Assembly (NCBI GenBank): GCA_021828425.1
Contig: JAKARN010000026.1
Location: 1-11,652, forward strand
Origin: Pseudomonadota bacterium
Lineage (GTDB): Bacteria > Pseudomonadota > Gammaproteobacteria > JAKAQQ01
Direction: 5' to 3'
DNA length: 11,652 nt
Part shown: positions 7,359-11,652 of the stretch, in pieces
How positions within the stretch are numbered: the stretch's first letter is position 1
Layout: every line of letters begins with the position of its first letter
Made by a program: the position numbers and the translations under genes
The notes under the pieces: model-generated
Seen by the model: only the letters and a program-made list of their open reading frames with translations
The model's database searches: none
What the model was told of the DNA's origin: nothing

Positions 7359-8132
7359 TCAACGCGCGATACCGTGCTTGGAGTTTTCAATCACCTCGAG
7401 CATGGGTGCTAGCAAATCCGGGTAATCCAGAAGCTCACGGCGTAACTCAACAACCGCCTCTTCCACCCGCAAACCACGGCGATACAGGATTCGATACGCT
7501 TTCCGGATGATCTGCATCTGCTCCGCTGTAAATCCCGAACGTTTGAGCCCCTCTTTATTGATACCAACCAGTTTGGCCGGGGATCCAAACACCATCATAT
7601 ACGGAGGGACATCTTTCAGCACCCCCGATTCATACCCTAAAAAGGCATGGCAACCCACCCGGCAGAATTGGTAGATCTTGCTGAATGCTCCGATTCCGAC
7701 ATGGTCATCGACCTGAACATGCCCCGCAAGCCCTGCGGTATTAGCCATGATCACGTGATTACCCACAATACAGTCATGGGCAATATGGACGTATGCCATG
7801 ATCCAATTATCGTTCCCAATCCGGGTTTCCCCTCCTCCCAGTCCCGTGCCTCTATTGATGGTCGTATACTCCCGGATCGTATTTCGATCGCCGATATAGA
7901 GCCAGGTTTTTTCCCCACGAAACTTCTTGTCTTGAGGATCATCGCCGAGCGAGGCAAAGGGATAAATTCGGTTTTCGGCCCCGATCCGGGTTGGTCCTTT
8001 AATGGAAACATGAGCACCGATCGAGCAACGAGGGCCAATCTCAACTTCCGGGCCGATCACGGCAAATGGCCCAACCTCGACGGAAGGATCTAGGCAGGCG
8101 CCGGGGTCAATAACGGCTCTTGGGTCAATCAC
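7359..8132 (-). CDS. lpxA: Acyl-ACP--UDP-N-acetylglucosamine O-acyltransferase
   Basis: LpxA does the first lipid A step: it moves a 3-hydroxyacyl chain from ACP to the 3-OH of UDP-GlcNAc, as a cytoplasmic trimer. The 257 residues (E. coli 262) form a left-handed beta helix of hexapeptide repeats (IGPEVEIGP, IGAHVSI, VGNHVIMAN) over residues ~1-185, then a helical tail with GLKRSGF. The catalytic His is H119 in HIAHD, and H138 matches E. coli H144. Two positions differ: E. coli H160 is Tyr154 (KIYQF), and the hydrocarbon-ruler Gly173 is Tyr167 (FLGYESG). No gnnA/gnnB genes for the 3-amino sugar variant sit nearby. The GTG start overlaps the fabZ stop as GTGA, and the AAGGAT at 8141-8146 supports it. 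Confidence 0.98.
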   Translation of the reverse strand: MIDPRAVIDPGACLDPSVEVGPFAVIGPEVEIGPRCSIGAHVSIKGPTRIGAENRIYPFASLGDDPQDKKFRGEKTWLYIGDRNTIREYTTINRGTGLGGGETRIGNDNWIMAYVHIAHDCIVGNHVIMANTAGLAGHVQVDDHVGIGAFSKIYQFCRVGCHAFLGYESGVLKDVPPYMMVFGSPAKLVGINKEGLKRSGFTAEQMQIIRKAYRILYRRGLRVEEAVVELRRELLDYPDLLAPMLEVIENSKHGIAR

Positions 8133-8587
8133 AACTCAGGATCCTTCTGGCTGCAATGGCACAGGAAGTCGGACTCTGCCACGAGCCGTCCATCAACCTC
8201 CGCACGGCCCGTGAGCTTCCATATATCCTTGACACGGCGGACAATCCGAAGGGTCATTTTCAGCTGGTCGCCTGGCGTGACCATGCTTTTAAAACGTGCG
8301 TTGTCAACTCCCACCAGATAGCACTCAACCAAGGGACGGCGGCCCAGGGTTGCATAAATTAGGACCCCCGTACACTGGGCCATGGCCTCCAGAATCAGAA
8401 CTCCCGGCATGATGGGCTGGTTTGGAAAATGGCCTGGGAAAAACCACTCGTTATAGGTCACATTCTTGATTCCGACCACCTTCTCGCCATCCACGCATTC
8501 CAGAATGCGATCCACCAGCAAAAAAGGGTAGCGATGAGGAATTTGCTCAAGGATTTGATTGATGTCAGGGGAAAAAGTGTTCATCAT
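8129..8587 (-). CDS. fabZ: 3-hydroxyacyl-ACP dehydratase FabZ
   Basis: FabZ removes water from 3-hydroxyacyl-ACP in the elongation cycle of fatty acid synthesis. It uses the same 3-hydroxyacyl-ACP pool that LpxA and LpxD consume, so its level sets the split between phospholipid and lipid A. The 152 residues are a single hot-dog fold: [13 protein letters not shown] (16-28), the central [20 protein letters not shown] with catalytic H53 and E67, then [11 protein letters not shown]. The first ATG at 8587 overlaps the lpxD stop as ATGA; a second ATG follows directly, so the start may shift by one residue. The ribosome site is weak, in line with translation coupled to lpxD. Confidence 0.98.
   Translation of the reverse strand: MMNTFSPDINQILEQIPHRYPFLLVDRILECVDGEKVVGIKNVTYNEWFFPGHFPNQPIMPGVLILEAMAQCTGVLIYATLGRRPLVECYLVGVDNARFKSMVTPGDQLKMTLRIVRRVKDIWKLTGRAEVDGRLVAESDFLCHCSQKDPEL
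8141..8146 (-). promoter_or_regulatory. Ribosome binding site for lpxA (GTG start)
   Basis: AAGGAT inside the last fabZ codons lies 8 nt before the GTG at 8132. It supports the GTG, which shares GTGA with the fabZ stop, as a coupled start. Confidence 0.6.
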
Positions 8588-9654
8588 GAATTGTTCCGGA
8601 CGGTTTTTTCGAGTGCGTAAATTCGGGCAGCCAGTTCGTCAAGATGGCGGAAACGGGCACTGTTCCGCCGCCAGCGATTCGCCGAATCACTGGGCAGACC
8701 TCCAGAATACACACCGGGTTCATGAATCGAATGTGCAATCATGGAACGTCCCGTAATAAACACATGATCGGCAATTTCGAGGTGCCCGACAATTCCGACC
8801 ATACCACCAATCTGGCACCCGGATCCGATTTTTGTACTGCCGGCAATTCCCGTACTTCCGGCGATGATCGTATGAGCACCAATCCGGACATTATGCCCCA
8901 CCTGGATCAGGTTATCGAGTTTGACCCCATCCTCAATCACCGTATCTTCGAGCGCTCCCCGGTCAATGCAGGTATTGGATCCAATTTCAACCTCGTCCCC
9001 AATCTGGACACTGCCCAATTGGCGGACCCGATGCCAGATCGGACCATCCTGGGCAAAACCAAAACCTTCACCACCAAGCCGGGCGCCTGACTGGATGAAA
9101 CAGCGCTTCCCGATTCTCACATCATGACCCACAAAAACCTGTGCCACCAATCGGCTACCAGAACCAATCCGGACATTTTTTTCGATCACACACCCCGGTC
9201 CGATTACACATCCGGAGGCGATCACCACATCCGCGCCAATGACAGAACCGGGTCCGATCTGGCAACCCGGTTCAATCGAGGCCCGTACATCAATCACGGC
9301 ATCCGGATGGATGATCGGCTCTCCCATGGGAACTTCTGGCACGAGTAAATCAATCGCCTGCTTGAAGGACAACATGGGGTTCGGACTGATCAAGGCATTG
9401 GTTCTGCACAATGAAAGCATGTCACGGTGCAAAATGACGCCACTGGCCTCCGTGGACTGGAGGAAACGCCGGTACTGGGTGGAAGTCAGGAATGTCAATG
9501 ATCCTTTCCCGGCCTTGTCCAGTGGCGCGAGATGGTCAATCGGAACCGCCGGATCGCCAAACAATTCCAGCTTGAGTGCCCGGGCCAGATCACCCAGGCA
9601 ACACGGTCTCCCGACCGGAGCCAGGTTCATGGGGTCGTTCGGGACTTTAGCCAT
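8584..9654 (-). CDS. lpxD: UDP-3-O-acylglucosamine N-acyltransferase
   Basis: LpxD adds the second 3-hydroxyacyl chain, to the 2-amino group of UDP-3-O-acylglucosamine, the third lipid A step after LpxA and the deacetylase LpxC (not in this window). The 356 residues comprise the N-terminal uridine-binding domain (~15-105, LGDLARALKLELFGD...SLTFL...NPMLSFKQAIDLL), a left-handed beta helix of hexapeptide repeats (~115-305) and a C-terminal ACP-binding helix (~330-356). The catalytic His is H254 in IQVGHNVRIG, and H291 (IVGHLEI) matches E. coli H276. CIDRGALEDTVI and EPGVYSGGLP are family signatures. The ATG at 9654 lies 8 nt inside the end of the skp-type gene. An internal ATG at 9630 would still keep the whole domain. 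Confidence 0.98.
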   Translation of the reverse strand: MAKVPNDPMNLAPVGRPCCLGDLARALKLELFGDPAVPIDHLAPLDKAGKGSLTFLTSTQYRRFLQSTEASGVILHRDMLSLCRTNALISPNPMLSFKQAIDLLVPEVPMGEPIIHPDAVIDVRASIEPGCQIGPGSVIGADVVIASGCVIGPGCVIEKNVRIGSGSRLVAQVFVGHDVRIGKRCFIQSGARLGGEGFGFAQDGPIWHRVRQLGSVQIGDEVEIGSNTCIDRGALEDTVIEDGVKLDNLIQVGHNVRIGAHTIIAGSTGIAGSTKIGSGCQIGGMVGIVGHLEIADHVFITGRSMIAHSIHEPGVYSGGLPSDSANRWRRNSARFRHLDELAARIYALEKTVRNNS

Positions 9655-10201
9655 GCTTGCGGCTTTGCGAAAAAATCCGGCGCAGACTCGCCAAAATTTT
9701 TGGCGTCAAATCGATTCCCGGTGAAGCAAAAAAAACCTCCTGACCCAGTATCACGGTGAAATGGTGCTGCTTTCCGTACGCCCGGATCGCCCGGACTGCG
9801 AGTCGCTGCAGGTTGACCAGGGCCTGATTGCGAGCCAGGCTGAAATCTTCAGCATACTGCTGCTGATTGGTCCGATAGCGCTCCCGCAGCATATTCAACC
9901 GCTGTTCATTCTCCATCCTCTGGAGTAGCGAAATCCCTGCATTCCCAGCCTTCATCGCGAGCTTCTCCTTTTTGATTTCTGCCAACTGCTTGAGAAGCAG
10001 CTTCTTCCGTCCACTGAGCTCCCGATTCAGCAACCGTTGTGCCGCCGCAGTCTGTGGCATTTCGTGCAGTAGAAGACTTAGGTTGACATAACCGATCCGT
10101 AGCGGCGTCTTTACGGCAGCAGCTGCCGATGGATCAGCAAGGAGTAATGCGCCACCCAAAACCCAAATCGGGATCAAAATCCGGAACTCTCGCAGTTCCA
10201 T
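9647..10201 (-). CDS. skp: Periplasmic chaperone of the Skp/OmpH family
   Basis: Skp-type trimers hold unfolded outer-membrane proteins after Sec export and hand them to the Bam complex; bamA is directly upstream, as in E. coli. From the ATG at 10201 the 184-residue protein starts with a signal peptide: MELREFR, a hydrophobic ILIPIWVLGGALLLA, then a small-residue SAAAA cleavage region before VKTPLRIGYVN. The body is a long Lys/Arg/Gln/Glu-rich helical arm (about 45-125 of the mature chain) with little sequence specificity, and it ends in a short beta strand (FTVILGQEVFFA). In-frame ATGs at 10234 (GAGGG just upstream) and 10264 are possible starts and only lengthen the n-region. The family match rests on the IGYVN entry, the coiled arm and the position between bamA and lpxD; sequence divergence is normal for this family. 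Confidence 0.9.
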   Translation of the reverse strand: MELREFRILIPIWVLGGALLLADPSAAAAVKTPLRIGYVNLSLLLHEMPQTAAAQRLLNRELSGRKKLLLKQLAEIKKEKLAMKAGNAGISLLQRMENEQRLNMLRERYRTNQQQYAEDFSLARNQALVNLQRLAVRAIRAYGKQHHFTVILGQEVFFASPGIDLTPKILASLRRIFSQSRKHG

Positions 10202-10287
10202 GATACGTCTCAAGAAACTTGACTTCTGAATCATATACCCTCGGTCATGAAAAAGTTGCGGCATCGTTTCTACTGCTGGCAGGTTGC

Positions 10288-11652
10288 CTAAAAATAAGAC
10301 CCCAAAGCGAACTGGAGATAGCTGAGGAGGTCATGCGGTCCTGGGTTGAGTGGCTTTGCCCAGCTGAACCGGATCGCGCCGAGGGGAGTCAGCCAGGTCA
10401 CACTGACTCCGGCCGAGGTCCTCAATCCACTCAGGCTAAAGCTGCTCGGGGTCGCGAAGACATTTCCGACATCAAAGAACAGGCTGAGCTGGTAGTTTGG
10501 CGCCTCACCCGGCAAATGATGGCCAAAAAACTGTGGCAGCACCAGGTCATTTTGTGCATAGGTGAAAAAGGTTCCTCCAATCGGAATCCCTGTAGGGGTC
10601 TTGGGTCCCATGGTATAGGATTGATAGCCCCGGACGGAGTAAGGCCCCCCCCCGAAAAAGTTCATCAAGGGAGGAAACTCGCTCGTCCCCCCATAGGCCT
10701 TCCCGAGTTCGACTTGTGCGTTCAAGGCATAACTAAAGCCGGCAAATAATGGAACATGATCCTGACTGTGGAAATTGAGGATCCAGAAGTCCTGGGCGCC
10801 TGGAGGTACTCCAACTTCAAGACCCAGCTTCTGGCGGCTGCCCCGGGTTGCCAGGATATAGCGGTTGCGGTCGTCGAACAACAACCCGGCGTCCAGAGCC
10901 AGGTTGTTGTAGCGCATCCCCGGCAGATCAACAAAAACGTTGTTCCCGTCCGGATTTGTGCACTCGCTGGGCACGGTATAGCGGCTGCCGTTCGCCGGAT
11001 TGAGGGCAAAATTAAAATAAATGGAAGGGCTGGAGCAGTTGGTCAAGAGGTTGGTATGACTCGGACTGACTCCCAGGTAGTAACTGGCAAAGGTGGTCAG
11101 CGGAAACGAATAGGTCAGTGTGAATCCGTAGTCCGTGGTCGAAAATGTGTTCGCATAAAGGTTAAATCCCTGGCTTTGCGTGTAAAAGGTGCTCAGGGTC
11201 TCACTCACATTATCGACCGTAAAATAGGGATTCGTGTAGGTCACGTTGTAAGTGGTCTGGTAGGGATAGCGCTGTGCGCTGACCGTCAGCAAACGGCCAG
11301 TCCCGAGGAAGTTGGCGAGCGAAACCTGCCCTCCGATGACAATTCCTTCCCCTTGCCCGTAGCCCAAGGTCACATTGGCGGTTCCCGAGCGTCGTTCATG
11401 GACGTTTACATCTACATCAACTTCATCATTGCTTCCGGCAATGCGCCGGGGCTTGATCGAGACACTTTTGACAAACGGAATTCTCTGAATCAGGAGCTTG
11501 GACAGCTTGATGGCACGAGTCGACAACCACGTTCCTTCGTACTGGCGCATGTTTTCAAGGAAAACCTTTTCGTTGGTTCCGGTGATCCCATGGAAATAGA
11601 TCCGATGAACATATACGCGGTGTCCCGGTCGAATGAAAAAAATGACGGTTGC
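10288..11652 (-). CDS. bamA: Outer membrane protein assembly factor BamA, C-terminal 454 residues (cut by window edge)
   Basis: BamA is the essential Omp85 barrel that folds and inserts outer-membrane proteins. The reading frame is open to the window edge, so the start lies outside. Visible first is POTRA5 (VYVHRIYFHGITGTNEKVFL, then MRQYEGTWLS, and FVKSVSIKP...DEVDVDVNVHERRSG), then the 16-strand barrel from NVTLGYGQGEGI onward. The L6 loop motif VRGY (near 10634) that plugs the barrel is present, preceded by FFGGGPYS. The protein ends in the aromatic beta-signal YLQFALGSYF. TNPYFTVD is a conserved barrel-strand word shared with E. coli. Two oddities are a G9 run in the FFGGG codons and a cysteine pair 25 residues apart in a predicted outer loop. 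A 23-86 nt gap, depending on the start chosen, leads to the skp-type gene. Confidence 0.97.
   Translation of the reverse strand, partial: ATVIFFIRPGHRVYVHRIYFHGITGTNEKVFLENMRQYEGTWLSTRAIKLSKLLIQRIPFVKSVSIKPRRIAGSNDEVDVDVNVHERRSGTANVTLGYGQGEGIVIGGQVSLANFLGTGRLLTVSAQRYPYQTTYNVTYTNPYFTVDNVSETLSTFYTQSQGFNLYANTFSTTDYGFTLTYSFPLTTFASYYLGVSPSHTNLLTNCSSPSIYFNFALNPANGSRYTVPSECTNPDGNNVFVDLPGMRYNNLALDAGLLFDDRNRYILATRGSRQKLGLEVGVPPGAQDFWILNFHSQDHVPLFAGFSYALNAQVELGKAYGGTSEFPPLMNFFGGGPYSVRGYQSYTMGPKTPTGIPIGGTFFTYAQNDLVLPQFFGHHLPGEAPNYQLSLFFDVGNVFATPSSFSLSGLRTSAGVSVTWLTPLGAIRFSWAKPLNPGPHDLLSYLQFALGSYF

Noticed and set aside
7380..9300. Repeated short DNA words in lpxA and lpxD suggesting a repeat array
   Set aside because: They follow from the hexapeptide (I-G-x-x-x-x) protein repeats of both left-handed beta helices, not from a DNA repeat.

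Overview
All genes in this window lie on the minus strand and are tightly packed. Read in transcription order (high to low coordinate) they are: the 3' part of bamA, a skp/ompH-type chaperone gene, lpxD, fabZ, lpxA, lpxB, rnhB, dnaE, accA, and the 5' part of tilS. This is the classic envelope/lipid A/replication block of Gammaproteobacteria and close relatives such as Acidithiobacillia. The E. coli equivalent has ldcC between accA and tilS, which is absent here. The proteins match gammaproteobacterial lengths and motifs (DnaE catalytic Asp at 401, 403 and 553, FabZ His/Glu, LpxA His119). I cannot name the genus. Base composition is moderately GC-rich by eye, and TTG and GTG starts are common.

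Layout: 11652-10288 is the last POTRA repeat and the complete C-terminal beta barrel of BamA. 10201-9647 is the periplasmic chaperone. 9654-6185 is the lipid A/fatty acid set (lpxD, fabZ, lpxA, lpxB), whose genes overlap or nearly abut (8, 4 and 4 nt overlaps, then a 1 nt gap). rnhB overlaps lpxB by 11 nt, and dnaE follows after 11 nt with a TTG start and a good Shine-Dalgarno. A 328-base stretch without an intact gene separates dnaE from accA. tilS follows accA after 29 nt or fewer.

Functionally the block links outer-membrane biogenesis (BamA and Skp for OM proteins, LpxA/D/B for lipid A) with fatty acid supply (FabZ makes the acyl-ACPs, AccA the malonyl-CoA), RNA primer/ribonucleotide removal (RnhB), chromosome replication (DnaE) and tRNA-Ile decoding (TilS).

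I see no mobile element, CRISPR, RNA gene or new system. The most interesting stretch is the dnaE-accA gap (about 2160-1835). Spread over its three minus-strand frames it holds short pieces that read like the C-terminal half of a GT4-type glycosyltransferase. DnaE also appears to run about 27 residues past its usual end into this stretch. I interpret it as a decayed gene whose front half was lost by a deletion that also removed the original dnaE stop. Other points worth checking are a Tyr at the LpxA acyl-chain ruler position, G9 homopolymers inside dnaE and bamA, the absence of an ATG/GTG start for tilS, and a cysteine pair in a BamA loop.
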